From NCBI RefSeq assembly GCF_001667015.1, contig NZ_LZIS01000044.1, positions 1 to 64,000 of the forward strand: DNA of 64,000 bases, given 5' to 3'. The translations under genes were made by a program, and so were the position numbers. This DNA is from Mycobacterium sp. E3198. Lineage in GTDB: Bacteria > Actinomycetota > Actinomycetes > Mycobacteriales > Mycobacteriaceae. A model generated the notes under the pieces. It was not told where the DNA came from, ran no database searches, and saw only the letters and a list, made by a program, of their open reading frames with translations. Positions 55,707-64,000 of this stretch are shown here, piece after piece (positions within the stretch are counted from its first letter, which is position 1; each line of letters opens with the position of its first letter).

Positions 55707-57992
55707 TTATGCGTATTGCGCCGGGCCGGCGGCCCGGAACCGCGCCTGCTCGTCGATGATCGTCACCGGAATGCCGTTGAGGGCGCCGTTGCCCGACGGC
55801 TCGTCGAGGAACGTCGGCGGCGAGAGCGCGTTGGTGTTGGCCCCGGGCGAGGCGTTGGCCACCGACATGCGGGTGCCCGGCTTGCCATGCCCCCAACCGT
55901 GCGGCATCGATACCACTCCGGGCCTGATCGCGTCGGTGACCTCGACGGGCACCCTGATCTCGCCGGCCTCCGACTTCACGGTGACGACGTCGGTGTCCGC
56001 GACGCCCCAGCGGGCGGCGTCCTCGGGGTGCATCAACAGCGTGCACCGGTCCTTGCCCTTCATCAGGGCGGGGACGTTGTGCAGCCAGGTGTTGTTCGAT
56101 CGCAGGTGCCTGCGGCTGACCAGGACCAGCGGTTCGGCCGGCCGCTCCATCCGCGCCGCCAGCCGCGGCAGGTCATCGAGCAGGTATTGCGGCGCGAGAT
56201 GAATCTTCTTGTCGAGGGTGCCCAGGAGGTCGGGCAGCTGCGGCACCATCGGCCCGAAGTCGATTCCGTTCGGGTTGGCCTTGAGCATGTCCAGGGTGAG
56301 CCCGCCCGGGTTCTTGCCGTACTGGTCGCCGAAGGGCCCGGTGCGCAGCGTCAGGTCGAGCATCCGTTCCGGGCCGCCGTGCTCGTAGAGCTTGCGGATC
56401 TCGGCGCCGTCGAGCCCCCGCGTGAAGGCCAGGTAATCGAAGAAGCCGTCGTCGATCGCGGCGACGTCCACGTCTTCGGCCGGCGTGCCGGTGCACAGGC
56501 CGGTCAACCGGATCAGGATCTCCCATTCGTGCGGGCGATCGCCCGGATCGAACACGGGCGCCGAGTAGTTCGCGATGCTGTGGATGGCAAACAGCAGGAT
56601 GAGGTCGTCGTGGTGTGCCTGCTCGAGCGGGGACAGGCCGGGCAGGATGACGTCGGCGTGGCGCGTCGTCTCGTTGAGCCAAAGGTCAACGGAGATCATC
56701 GCTTCCAGCATCGGAAGCACCTCGTCGAGCCTGTCGCCGCCGGGGGTGGACAGCACCGGGTTGCCGGCGACCGTGATCAACGCCTTGAGTTGGCCCTCGC
56801 CGGGTGTGGCGATCTCCTCGGCCATGCACGACACCGGCGCCTGCCCGAGGACCTCCTTGGCGCCGCGCACCCGGGTACGCCAGCGACCGAACTCGGCCAG
56901 GCCTCCCTCCAGGCCCGGCAACGGCTGCGTGGTGATCGACCAGGCCGCCGGCTTTGGGAACATGGCACCGCCGGGGGTGTCGAAGTGGCCGGTCAAGATG
57001 TTGACTACGTCGACCAGCCAACTGGCCAGGCTGCCAAACTCCTGATTGCACAGGCCGATTCGGCCGTACACCACCGACTTCTCGGTGCCGGCCAGTTCGC
57101 GCGCCAGTCCACGGATGCGGTCCTCGCCGATGCCGGTGACCGCACTCACCCGCTCCGGCGGCCAGTCCGCGGCGACGCGCCGCATGGTGTCCAGACCCTC
57201 GACGTGCGGTCCCGCGTTGACCAGGCCCTCGTCGAAGAGGGTGTGCGCGACGGCCAGCAGCAGCGCCGCGTCGGTGCCCGGCACGATCGGAAGCCACTCG
57301 TCGGCCTGGGCGGCGGTCTGGGTGCGGACCGGATCGATAACGATCACCTTGCCGCGCCTGCGAATATCGTTGATCAGCCCCATCACGTCGGGCGCGGCCA
57401 GCAGTGAGCCCTGCGACGCGGCGGGGTTGGCGCCCATGATGACCAGCAGGTCGGTGCGCTCGATGTCGGGCACGGGAAAGTTCCACCAGAGGCCGTACAT
57501 CAGGTGCGACGACAGGTTCTTCGGCCATTGGTCGACCGTGCCCGGCGAATAGGTGATCGGCATCCCGGACATGCCCATCAGCACGCCCGCATACCGGGCA
57601 AGCGAAAACGAGTGCGCCAGTGGGTTACCGGTGTAGGCGGTGACCGCGCCGATCCCATACTTTTCGATCACCGGCGTCAGCAGCTCGGTGCAGCGGCGAA
57701 AGGCCGCGTCCCAGCTCACCTCGTGCCATTGTCCGTCGCGTTTGATCAGCGGGCGGCGGATGCGGTCCGGATCGTCGTGCACCTGGCCCAGCGATACGCC
57801 CTTGGGGCACAGGTGCCCCCGGCTCCAGACGTCGTCACGGTTGCCACGGATGCCGGTCACTTTGCCGCCGTCGACCTGAATTTCCAAGCCGCACATGGCT
57901 TCACACAATGGGCAGGTGCGCAGATGCCTGCCGTCGTCGCCGGTTCCCACCCACTCACTGTATTCCGCTACGCACCGTAGCGGAAGTGGCAA
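55707..57992 (-). CDS. Molybdopterin oxidoreductase, Rv0197-like
   Basis: 761 residues from the TTG at 57992, which has GAGGA five bases before it; a GTG at 57950 is an alternative. The N-terminal [4Fe-4S] motif is CPLCEAMCGLEI with the fourth Cys in GHLCPKG. Molybdopterin domains follow: YTGNPLAHSF, VIMGANPAASQG, VVIDPVRT-like VIDPVRTQTA and a C-terminal dinucleotide-binding domain with HPEDAARWGV. Length and order match the uncharacterised M. tuberculosis protein Rv0197. Cytoplasmic; no Tat signal. The PPOX-type gene lies 9 bases upstream, so the two are probably one unit. Confidence 0.9.
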   Translation of the reverse strand: MPLPLRCVAEYSEWVGTGDDGRHLRTCPLCEAMCGLEIQVDGGKVTGIRGNRDDVWSRGHLCPKGVSLGQVHDDPDRIRRPLIKRDGQWHEVSWDAAFRRCTELLTPVIEKYGIGAVTAYTGNPLAHSFSLARYAGVLMGMSGMPITYSPGTVDQWPKNLSSHLMYGLWWNFPVPDIERTDLLVIMGANPAASQGSLLAAPDVMGLINDIRRRGKVIVIDPVRTQTAAQADEWLPIVPGTDAALLLAVAHTLFDEGLVNAGPHVEGLDTMRRVAADWPPERVSAVTGIGEDRIRGLARELAGTEKSVVYGRIGLCNQEFGSLASWLVDVVNILTGHFDTPGGAMFPKPAAWSITTQPLPGLEGGLAEFGRWRTRVRGAKEVLGQAPVSCMAEEIATPGEGQLKALITVAGNPVLSTPGGDRLDEVLPMLEAMISVDLWLNETTRHADVILPGLSPLEQAHHDDLILLFAIHSIANYSAPVFDPGDRPHEWEILIRLTGLCTGTPAEDVDVAAIDDGFFDYLAFTRGLDGAEIRKLYEHGGPERMLDLTLRTGPFGDQYGKNPGGLTLDMLKANPNGIDFGPMVPQLPDLLGTLDKKIHLAPQYLLDDLPRLAARMERPAEPLVLVSRRHLRSNNTWLHNVPALMKGKDRCTLLMHPEDAARWGVADTDVVTVKSEAGEIRVPVEVTDAIRPGVVSMPHGWGHGKPGTRMSVANASPGANTNALSPPTFLDEPSGNGALNGIPVTIIDEQARFRAAGPAQYA

Positions 57993-58001
57993 AATTCCTC
58001 A

Positions 58002-58427
58002 TCAGGACGCCCAGGGGCCGATGCCGCCGACCTTGTCGATGCGGATGCGGGTGAGCAACCCCGGCGGCGCGTCGTCCGGGGGGAACGTCATGTTCGGGTC
58101 GCCGAGGATCGGGTTGAGCTGCCGGAGCAGCTCGGGGGCTCCGCCCTCGACGATGCGTGCGGTCCCGGTGACGGAAAGGTAGGGCCGCATCCCCAGCCCC
58201 GCCTTGTCCAGCGACACGATCGTGACGGCGACCCGCGGATCCTTGCGGATGTTGCGCACCTTCTTGTGTTCGGCGAGGTGTGCGGTGACGAGTTCGTCGC
58301 CCTCGGGTGTCGACTGCAGCGCGACCCAGACCAGGCTCACCTGGGGGCTGCCGTCGGGATTGACGGTGACCAAGGTGGCGTCGGCCCCCTTGCCGATCAG
58401 ACCGCGTGCCGCGTCGTTGAGGTTCAT
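58002..58427 (-). CDS. PPOX-class F420-type oxidoreductase (split barrel)
   Basis: 141 residues from the ATG at 58427 (MNLNDAARGLIG); a GTG 18 bases upstream is possible. Family features are DATLVTVNPDGSPQVSLVWVAL and ELVTAHLAEHKKVRNIRKDPRVAV, a compact split-barrel that binds F420 or FMN. Its stop is 9 bases from the start of the molybdoenzyme gene, suggesting coordinated expression. Redox partner role unknown. Confidence 0.88.
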   Translation of the reverse strand: MNLNDAARGLIGKGADATLVTVNPDGSPQVSLVWVALQSTPEGDELVTAHLAEHKKVRNIRKDPRVAVTIVSLDKAGLGMRPYLSVTGTARIVEGGAPELLRQLNPILGDPNMTFPPDDAPPGLLTRIRIDKVGGIGPWAS

Positions 58428-58535
58428 GCGTTGTGCTACGGTCACGCGCCGCGATTCATTCCCGGCTTGAATCAGATTTGAATATGACCAGTTGGCTGTA
58501 CAGCGTCGGCCGTCGCTTCTAGCGTCGTGAGCGAC

Positions 58536-58721
58536 ATGACCGATCAGCACCCGCCGCCCGATATCGAATACCTCCGCGGTGAAGTGCTGGACCGGATGGA
58601 CGCCCACCCGTTCGACGACTGGTCCCCCGCCCTGTTGCGTGCCCTCATCGCCGTTTTCGAGCTGAACGGGGTCACGCCGGCGCCGGCGCGGCGCGGTTTC
58701 CGGCCGTATCTCGTCAGGTAG
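58536..58721 (+). CDS. Small hypothetical protein, 61 residues
   Basis: Starts MTDQHPPPDIEYL and ends GFRPYLVR; a GTG nine bases earlier is possible. A mixed helical pattern with no signal or membrane segment. It is divergent from the PPOX gene and in line with the NTF2-like gene after 23 bases. No family recognised. Confidence 0.6.
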   Translation: MTDQHPPPDIEYLRGEVLDRMDAHPFDDWSPALLRALIAVFELNGVTPAPARRGFRPYLVR

Positions 58722-58744
58722 CGCGCCGCGATTAGGCTCGCGCC

Positions 58745-59188
58745 GTGGAGATGTGGGAATTGGTCGCCCGCGAGCGGATCCGCGACACCCTCGCGCGGTA
58801 CAACTGGTCGGGCGATGCCGGCCGGGTCGACGGTCTTGCCGAAACGTTCTGCGCCGACGGCGTCCTCGAGATCCGCGGGTCGCAGCCGCTGCGCGGGCGC
58901 GCCGAGATCGCGTCGTTCCTGGGCGGTATCACCGGAAATGTCGCCGCCCGCGCCGACGCCCGGCCCGTCGTCCGGCACAACGTCGCCAACGTGCTCTTCA
59001 CCGGCCTCACGCGCGACGAGGCACACGTGTCGTCCTATTTCACTGTGGTCACCCAGATCGGGCTCGACCATTTCGGCCGCTATCGCGACATCCTGGTGCC
59101 CGACGGCGGCACGTGGCTGATCAAGCATCGCAAGGTGACCACCGACTGGGCGGCCCCGAACTCGACGATGGCCCGCCCCTCAGACTGA
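58745..59188 (+). CDS. NTF2/SnoaL-like protein
   Basis: 147 residues from the GTG at 58745. The cone-shaped SnoaL-like fold is indicated by RERIRDTLARYNWSGDAG, FCADGVLEIRG, LRGRAEIASFLGG and IKHRKVTTDW. An Asp in AGRVDGL and His in RHNVANV sit at the pocket. Such proteins are hydroxylation, isomerase or dehydratase enzymes, or binding partners. It shares the region with another NTF2-like gene at 60569. Its 3' end overlaps the cupin gene by 9 bases. Confidence 0.85.
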   Translation: MEMWELVARERIRDTLARYNWSGDAGRVDGLAETFCADGVLEIRGSQPLRGRAEIASFLGGITGNVAARADARPVVRHNVANVLFTGLTRDEAHVSSYFTVVTQIGLDHFGRYRDILVPDGGTWLIKHRKVTTDWAAPNSTMARPSD

Positions 59189-59620
59189 ATCGGGCGGCGA
59201 GGCCCCGATCGTCAGGACGCTGAGCCGGCAGCCCTGCGGACCGGCGAGCCAGGCGTGGTCGACGCCGGTGACCACCACGCCGTCCCCGACCGCCAAACGG
59301 TGCGCCCCGTCGTCCAGGATCAGGTCCACCGAGCCCGAGAGCACCACGTCGAAATCGACGGTGTCGGTGTGGTGCATGGCGAATTCGGCGCCGGGCGCGT
59401 ATTCGATCGCCGCCCAGCGCAGCGCGCCGGGCGCGACGACCAGGTCGAGGAGGTCCGCGGCGCGGCCGCCCGCGGCCGAAATCGACGGCGGGGACGGCGC
59501 CGCGTAGAGCACCGACTAGAGGAGGCCGCCCAGAGCGGCGTCGCCCTGCATGGCGACGGTGCCGTCCTGCGCGGCGCACGACCGCCCGGATTCGTCAACG
59601 CCGGTGACCAGCAAGCGCAT
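59180..59620 (-). pseudogene. Cupin-domain protein interrupted by an in-frame amber codon
   Basis: The reading frame from the ATG at 59620 runs MRLLVTGVDESGRSC to DAALGGLL, then hits TAG at 59518-59516 after 34 codons. In the same frame it resumes and continues 110 more codons with an intact cupin beta-barrel: GAEFAMHHTDTVDFDVVLSGSVDLILDD, GDGVVVTGVDHAW. The fragment after the stop can begin at a GTG at 59512. The combined length of about 145 residues suits a single-domain cupin. A nonsense mutation of one sense codon (or a sequencing error) explains it. The second half alone lacks the first strands. Confidence 0.78.
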
Positions 59621-59705
59621 GCCCGAAGACTGTAGACGAGGGCCGGCTGACCGATGGGCGGAACACCGCTCCCGCTCGACGCGGCGGCATGGCAGGGTGA
59701 CATGC

Positions 59706-60572
59706 GTGACGGACACACGTGAACTCGTCGAGCAAGACCTGCGCGAAATCAGCACCCCGAAGGGCGCATTGCGCTACTACGACTGCGGCCCGAATTCGGG
59801 GCCGACGCTGCTCTTCCTGCACGGCTCCGGCCCCGGCGTCACCGGTTGGCGCAACTTTCGCGGCATCCTGCCCGCCTTCGCCGAGCACTTTCGCTGCCTG
59901 GTCCTGGAATTTCCGGGCTTCGGGGTCAGCGACGACTTCGGCGGCCACCCGATGGTCGACGCGTTCGGCGCCGTGTCGCCGTTGTTGGAGGGGCTCGGCG
60001 TCGACAAGACGCACATCGTCGGCAATTCGATGGGCGGCGGCGTCGGCATCAACTTCGCCATCCGCAATCCGGACCGCGTCGGCCGGCTGGTGACGATCGG
60101 CGGAATCGGCACCAACATCTTCAGCCCCAGCCCCAGTGAGGGCATCCGGCTGCTGCAGGAGTTCGTCGAGGACCCGACGCGTCAGCGCCTCGTCGACTGG
60201 CTCAAGTCGATGGTCTACGACCAGGCCTTGGTCACCGACGAACTCGTCGAGGAACGCTGGCAGCTGGCGACGGACCCCGAGACCCTGGCCGCCGCGCGAC
60301 GCATGTACGGCAGGGCGGCGTTCGCCGGGATGAACGCCGCGATGGCGGCCTCTGACCGGCCGCAGCCGTGGGCGGTCATGCACAAGCTGGCCGCGCCCAC
60401 GCTGTTGACCTGGGGCCGAGACGACCGGGTGAGCCCGCCCGACATGGCGCTCATCCCGATGCGCACCATCCCCAACGCCGAACTGCACATCTTCCCGAAC
60501 TCCGGGCACTGGGCCATGATCGAGGCCAAGGAGGCGTTCGAAAGCACGGTCCTCGCGTTCCTGTCCCGCTAG
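59706..60572 (+). CDS. Meta-cleavage-product-type alpha/beta hydrolase (HsaD/BphD-like)
   Basis: 288 residues from the GTG at 59706, with an AGGG upstream and another in-frame GTG nine bases before. The oxyanion motif LHGSGPGVTGW is that of C-C hydrolases of the HsaD/BphD group. Nucleophile elbow is GNSMGGG; Asp lies in GRDDRVSP and His in NSGHWAMIE. Such enzymes cleave dienoate products of aromatic or steroid ring opening. No extradiol dioxygenase is adjacent in this window, so the substrate cannot be confirmed. Its stop is CTAG, shared with the convergent NTF2-like gene. Confidence 0.9.
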   Translation: MTDTRELVEQDLREISTPKGALRYYDCGPNSGPTLLFLHGSGPGVTGWRNFRGILPAFAEHFRCLVLEFPGFGVSDDFGGHPMVDAFGAVSPLLEGLGVDKTHIVGNSMGGGVGINFAIRNPDRVGRLVTIGGIGTNIFSPSPSEGIRLLQEFVEDPTRQRLVDWLKSMVYDQALVTDELVEERWQLATDPETLAAARRMYGRAAFAGMNAAMAASDRPQPWAVMHKLAAPTLLTWGRDDRVSPPDMALIPMRTIPNAELHIFPNSGHWAMIEAKEAFESTVLAFLSR

Positions 60573-61054
60573 ACCGATCCGGCAAGCCCCTTCGTCAAGA
60601 GCGCGTGCGCGTCCGGGTTGCCGTCGAGGACCCGGCTGGTCCGGGTGGCGATCTGCCAGCGGTCGTCGATCCTTTTCAGGGCGAAATGGTGGGCGGTGGC
60701 CCGCCACACGCGATAACCGTCCTTTTCGGAGCCGTCGCGGACGAGCACCAGCGATTCGCAGACCGCCACCGCCTCGTCGCCGTCGAGCGTGACGACGCAG
60801 GGACCCAGAAAGTGGCTGCAGCCCCTGGCCACCAGCTTCTGGTGGGCGTCCGAGGCGATCATGGCGTGGACGTCCGCCCGGCTGTTCATGCGCCACCCGT
60901 CTACGTCATAGACCCCGTCGACCGCCCACAGCCGCGCGGCCGCGTCCGCATCCCCGGCGTCCACCGCCGGGCCGTAGGAAGCGATCAGCTGCCGGATGTC
61001 GCGGTCGTCTTCGAGCCGGCGCAACCGCGCCGCCAGTTCATCGAGTTCGGTCAT
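60569..61054 (-). CDS. SnoaL-like (NTF2) protein
   Basis: 161 residues. EDDRDIRQLIASYGPAVDAGDADAAARLWAVDGVYDV is the family opening; ALKRIDDRWQIATRTSRVL closes the fold. The His/Asp pair of the dehydratase or ring-hydroxylating-dioxygenase beta-subunit-like group is not obvious. It starts within the thioesterase gene (17-base overlap), so both belong to one operon from the flavin monooxygenase at the window end. Confidence 0.85.
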   Translation of the reverse strand: MTELDELAARLRRLEDDRDIRQLIASYGPAVDAGDADAAARLWAVDGVYDVDGWRMNSRADVHAMIASDAHQKLVARGCSHFLGPCVVTLDGDEAVAVCESLVLVRDGSEKDGYRVWRATAHHFALKRIDDRWQIATRTSRVLDGNPDAHALLTKGLAGSV

Positions 61055-61652
61055 CGTCGCGCTCCTTCGCTGCCTTCGGAAAGATGAACACGCCTTCGGC
61101 CGTCACCGTAATCCCGCCGCTGTCGGCGATGTGGCCCCTTGCGAAGGTCTTCAGGCCGTCGATGCGGTCGACGTGTGCCTCGACGCGCACCGGGCCCAGG
61201 GGTGTTCCGCGCACGTAGCGCAATGTCAGCGTGCCGGTGTAGGCGGGGCGCCCCGGCTGGTGGGCCGTTGCACCGAGGACGTGATCGAGGATCAACGCGC
61301 ACACGCCGCCGTGGACGTGGCCGGGCGGCCCCTCGTAGGCCGCACCGAGCGTGACATCGGTCCACACCGCACCCTCGGCATCGCGATGAACCACCAGCGG
61401 GGGCGCGACTGGATTTCGGACACCGATCAACACATTGCCCGATGCGACGGGTTGTCCGTCGTCGGTCGGGCGGATACCGAACGAGCCTGGCATCAGGACT
61501 GCGCTCAACTGCTCGACCGCGCGATCCACGTTCGCCTTGGCCGCCGCGACGGAGGCCGCTCCCGCCTCCGTACGGATGGTGACGTCGATGAGGCGGCGCA
61601 CGGATTCGGTGAGCGACTGATACACATCTGAGTCGCCGTTGCGGTCAGTCAT
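61038..61652 (-). CDS. PaaI/YbaW-like acyl-CoA thioesterase (hotdog)
   Basis: 204 residues from the ATG at 61652, which has GAGGAGG upstream. The hotdog signature GHVHGGVCALILDHVLG (about residues 115-131) has the catalytic-site His and Asp of PaaI-type thioesterases. An N-terminal helix (about 60 residues) precedes it. Presumably hydrolyses CoA esters, maybe to recycle CoA when the pathway stalls. It lies after the mycofactocin-type SDR by 13 bases. Confidence 0.88.
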   Translation of the reverse strand: MTDRNGDSDVYQSLTESVRRLIDVTIRTEAGAASVAAAKANVDRAVEQLSAVLMPGSFGIRPTDDGQPVASGNVLIGVRNPVAPPLVVHRDAEGAVWTDVTLGAAYEGPPGHVHGGVCALILDHVLGATAHQPGRPAYTGTLTLRYVRGTPLGPVRVEAHVDRIDGLKTFARGHIADSGGITVTAEGVFIFPKAAKERDDDRTR

Positions 61653-61665
61653 GCCCGCCGCCTCC

Positions 61666-62499
61666 TCAACGTTGGGTTGCGCCCGCGTCGACGGGCAGGG
61701 CCGCTGCGGTGATGTACCGCGCTTCATCGGAGGCGAGAAACAGTGCGGCGTTGGCCACGTCCACGGCCTCGATCCACGGCACCGCAAGCATGTTCATGTT
61801 GCGGGCCGCCTCGGCGAATTCGGCATGCGTGGGCGGCCGGTTCAGGTCGGGACGGAACGCGCTCCGCACGGCGTCGTTCTGGATCATCGGCGTGTCGACG
61901 TTGGTGGGGTGAACGCAATTCACTCGGACGTTATGGGGCGCAAGCTCCTTGGCAAGGCCGCGCATCAGCCCGACAACGCCGTGCTTGGCGGCGGTGTAAT
62001 GCGCGACGCCGACCAGCCCGCGCAGTCCCGCGATGGAGTCCGTCAGCACCATCGCACCGCCGCCACGTGCGATCAGGTGCGGCGCACTCGCCCGGCAGGT
62101 GTGCCAGACGCCGGTGAGGTTCACGTCCAGCATCGTGCGCCACGCGTTTTCGTCGAGTTCGAGCGCCGGCCCGCGCGAGGTGATTCCGGCGGTTGCGCAC
62201 ACAACGTCCAGTCCCCCGAACCGCTTGGCCCCCCGGTCGGTCGCGGCCTGCACCCCCGTAAGGTCGCGCACGTCGACGATTTCGGTGTGCACCCGGGTTC
62301 CGGTGTCGGAGACCAAAGCGGCCGTTTGGTCGAGGTCGGCGGGAGTGCTGGGCGGGATCATGACGGTTTCGACCGGTCCGCACACGTCCAGCGCCACAAT
62401 GTCCGCGCCCTCCTGCGCGAACCGGACGGCCTGGGCGCGCCCGATCCCGCGCGCCGCACCCGTTATCAACGCGACTTTGCCTCGCAGCCGCCCGCTCAC
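61666..62499 (-). CDS. Mycofactocin-coupled-type SDR
   Basis: 277 residues with a GTG start at 62499 (SGRLRGKVALITG). TGAARGIGRAQA, CATAGI and YTAAKHG identify the SDR fold; the VDTPMIQND...FRPDLNRP insertion marks the mycofactocin-dependent group. A second one precedes it with 4-base overlap, and a third is at 18129. The repeated pairing with flavin monooxygenase or P450 genes suggests oxidation of a hydroxyl to a keto group. Confidence 0.92.
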   Translation of the reverse strand: MSGRLRGKVALITGAARGIGRAQAVRFAQEGADIVALDVCGPVETVMIPPSTPADLDQTAALVSDTGTRVHTEIVDVRDLTGVQAATDRGAKRFGGLDVVCATAGITSRGPALELDENAWRTMLDVNLTGVWHTCRASAPHLIARGGGAMVLTDSIAGLRGLVGVAHYTAAKHGVVGLMRGLAKELAPHNVRVNCVHPTNVDTPMIQNDAVRSAFRPDLNRPPTHAEFAEAARNMNMLAVPWIEAVDVANAALFLASDEARYITAAALPVDAGATQR

Positions 62500-63299
62500 G
62501 TCGTCTTCTGGGTCAGACCCGCGTCGATGACGAGCTGGGTCCCGGTGATGTAGCGCGCCTGGTCGGAGGCCAGGAACACCACGGCGTTGGCCACGTCGAC
62601 GGGTTCCACCCAGGGCACCGGCAGTAGATTGCGCGCCTGCAGCACCTCGGCGGCGTCGGCGGCCGTCGGGTTGTCCAGGTCGGGGCGCAGGCGCCGGAAC
62701 GTCTGTTCGTTGAGCACCATTGGGGTGGCGACCGCTCCGGGGTGCACGGTGTTGACCCGAATGCTGCGCGGCCCGAGCTCGTTGGCGAGGCTGCGCGCCA
62801 GGCCCACCACCGCATGTTTGCTCGCGGTGTAGTGCGCGGTGTTGGGTGTGCCGCGAATCCCGTTGGTGGAGCCGATGATGACGATGGCCCCGCCCTGCCC
62901 CCCGATGTGCGGCACGGCCGCCTTGATCGTGTGCCACACGCCGGTCAGGTTGATGTCCAGCGTGCGCTGCCAGTCCACCGGGTCAAGTTCCCATGCAGGC
63001 GCGCCCGAGAGGTGAATTCCGGCGTTGGCGACGACGACGTCGAGGCGCCCCAGCGCAGCGACACCATCATCGATCGCGGCGGTCAGCGTCTCCAGGTCGC
63101 TGACATCGGCGAGGCCCGCCGCGCAGCGCCGGCCCCTCTTCTCGACTTCCGTTGCGAGATCGCGCAATTCCGCGGCGAGCGCCGGAGCGTCGACTGCGAT
63201 GACGTCGGCACCCTCGTCGGCGAACCGCTGACAGTGCACGCGACCCGTGCCCCGGGCGGCACCGGTCACCACCGCGACCTTGCCGCACAATCCCGTCAT
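62496..63299 (-). CDS. Mycofactocin-coupled-type SDR
   Basis: 267 residues starting MTGLCGKVAVVTG. TGAARGTGRVHC, NAGIHLSG and YTASKHA are present, with the VATPMVLNE...LRPDLDNP insertion of the mycofactocin group. It is adjacent to and weakly similar to the previous SDR, a likely tandem duplication. It overlaps the flavin monooxygenase stop by 4 bases. An alcohol dehydrogenase feeding a Baeyer-Villiger step is plausible. Confidence 0.92.
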   Translation of the reverse strand: MTGLCGKVAVVTGAARGTGRVHCQRFADEGADVIAVDAPALAAELRDLATEVEKRGRRCAAGLADVSDLETLTAAIDDGVAALGRLDVVVANAGIHLSGAPAWELDPVDWQRTLDINLTGVWHTIKAAVPHIGGQGGAIVIIGSTNGIRGTPNTAHYTASKHAVVGLARSLANELGPRSIRVNTVHPGAVATPMVLNEQTFRRLRPDLDNPTAADAAEVLQARNLLPVPWVEPVDVANAVVFLASDQARYITGTQLVIDAGLTQKTT

Positions 63300-64000
63300 C
63301 GCGGCATCTTAACCAGATCGAAGCCCTTGTATCCGGCATCGGCGACCTCGGCGCAGATGTCGTTGTAGGTCGCGAACCCGCCGATGAACAACATGAAGCC
63401 CTTGGGCTTTCCGGGCACGTTGGCGCCCATGTACCAGGAGTTCGCCTGGGTGAACAAGGTGGCCTCGGCCAGCCGGGCGCATTCGGCGCCCCAGCCATCG
63501 ACGGCGTCGCGGGTCGCTTCGATGGCGGCGTACCCGTGGTCGTCGAGGTATTCGATGGCCAGAGCGATCCAGTTCACCTGCGCCTCCGCGTGCAGGACCA
63601 TGTTGGCCAGCACCGCGGGCGCCCCGGGGCCCGAGATCAGGAAGAGATTCGGGAACCCGTCGACGCCCAGGCCCAGGTAGGTGCGTGGCCCGTGCCCCCA
63701 GGCGTCGCGTAATCGCGCACCACCGCGGCCACCGATGTCGATCTTGGCTAGCGCGCCGGTCAGCGCATCGAAACCCGTTGCCAATACGATCATGTCGAGA
63801 TCGTAGTGCGCGTCGGTAGTGCTGATCCCGGTCGCGTCGACGGAAACGATCGGTGTGGCGCGCACGCTGATCAGTGACACGTTGGGCCGGTTGTACGTCT
63901 GAAAGTAGTTGCTGTCGGTGCAGATCCGCTTGGTCCCGATCGGGTGATCGTCGGGGATCAGTAGGTCGGCCACCGCCGGATCGTCGATAACGGCCCGGAC
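63296..64000 (-). CDS. Flavin monooxygenase (Baeyer-Villiger-like), 3' part only
   Basis: The gene enters from the right edge of the window. The 234 residues visible start at VRAVIDDPAVAD and contain DHPIGTKRICTDSNYFQT, LATGFDALTGAL, GFPNLFLISGPG, LANMVLHAEAQVNW and YMGANVPGKPKG. These match the C-terminal half of the monooxygenase at 41177-42781 in the same order, so the two are paralogues. The FAD and NADPH fingerprint is outside the window. Forms the start of the operon with two mycofactocin SDRs, thioesterase and NTF2-like protein. Confidence 0.9.
   Translation of the reverse strand, partial: VRAVIDDPAVADLLIPDDHPIGTKRICTDSNYFQTYNRPNVSLISVRATPIVSVDATGISTTDAHYDLDMIVLATGFDALTGALAKIDIGGRGGARLRDAWGHGPRTYLGLGVDGFPNLFLISGPGAPAVLANMVLHAEAQVNWIALAIEYLDDHGYAAIEATRDAVDGWGAECARLAEATLFTQANSWYMGANVPGKPKGFMLFIGGFATYNDICAEVADAGYKGFDLVKMPR

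Overview
The window looks like chromosomal DNA of a Mycobacterium, probably a slow grower near the M. avium complex. This rests on very high GC, dense translationally coupled operons and the gene families present: a 13E12-type DUF222/HNH protein, deazaflavin (F420) enzymes, mycofactocin-type short-chain dehydrogenases, many FadD/FadE/MaoC/P450 lipid genes, and relatives of M. tuberculosis Rv1747 and Rv0197. I saw no rRNA, tRNA, insertion sequence, CRISPR array or prophage. No stretch over 300 bases lacks a gene; the longest gap (about 228 bases, 10305-10532) is a divergent promoter region with two identical palindromes.

Layout. 1-2328: the 5' part of a sulfite-oxidase-type molybdoenzyme, a beta-lactamase-fold serine hydrolase and a Ddn-like F420 enzyme. 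2484-8887: one plus-strand operon of TetR, P450, SDR, amidohydrolase and two M24 proteins, the second without metal ligands. 8916-14010: DUF222/HNH protein, a membrane-anchored NHL propeller protein and a phosphotransferase-fold protein. 14004-21046: a minus-strand catabolic operon (P450, mycofactocin-type SDR, crotonase, double CoA-transferase, SDR) and a divergent-type TetR gene; both promoters carry the same 19-bp site. 21120-30610: a lipoprotein with a SecD-head-like domain, sugar isomerase, Gfo/Idh oxidoreductase, flavin hydroxylase, NCS1 permease with a zinc-knuckle tail, sulfatase, nitronate monooxygenase, and a GbsR/MarR regulator with a methyltransferase. 30637-39591: hydrolases, an amidohydrolase, an aldolase/AMP-ligase pair and small membrane or secreted proteins.

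39588-48609 is the most coherent block. Nine overlapping minus-strand genes encode two acyl-CoA dehydrogenases, two MaoC-fold proteins, an Ltp2-like thiolase-fold protein, a DUF35 protein, an esterase, a Baeyer-Villiger-type monooxygenase and an acyl-CoA ligase. Together they suggest a complete route: ketone to ester to acid to acyl-CoA, then desaturation, hydration and retro-aldol cleavage. The core resembles the cholesterol side-chain igr operon, but its ChsH2-like modules are separate genes.

48799-64000: a tiny ORF, an Rv1747-like FHA/ABC exporter, an esterase, an SDR, a type III polyketide synthase with an isoprenylcysteine-methyltransferase-like protein, an Rv0197-like molybdoenzyme, F420-type and NTF2-like proteins, a cupin gene broken by an amber codon, and a catabolic cluster (meta-cleavage-type hydrolase, thioesterase, two mycofactocin-type SDRs, and the 3' part of a second flavin monooxygenase related to the one at 41 kb).
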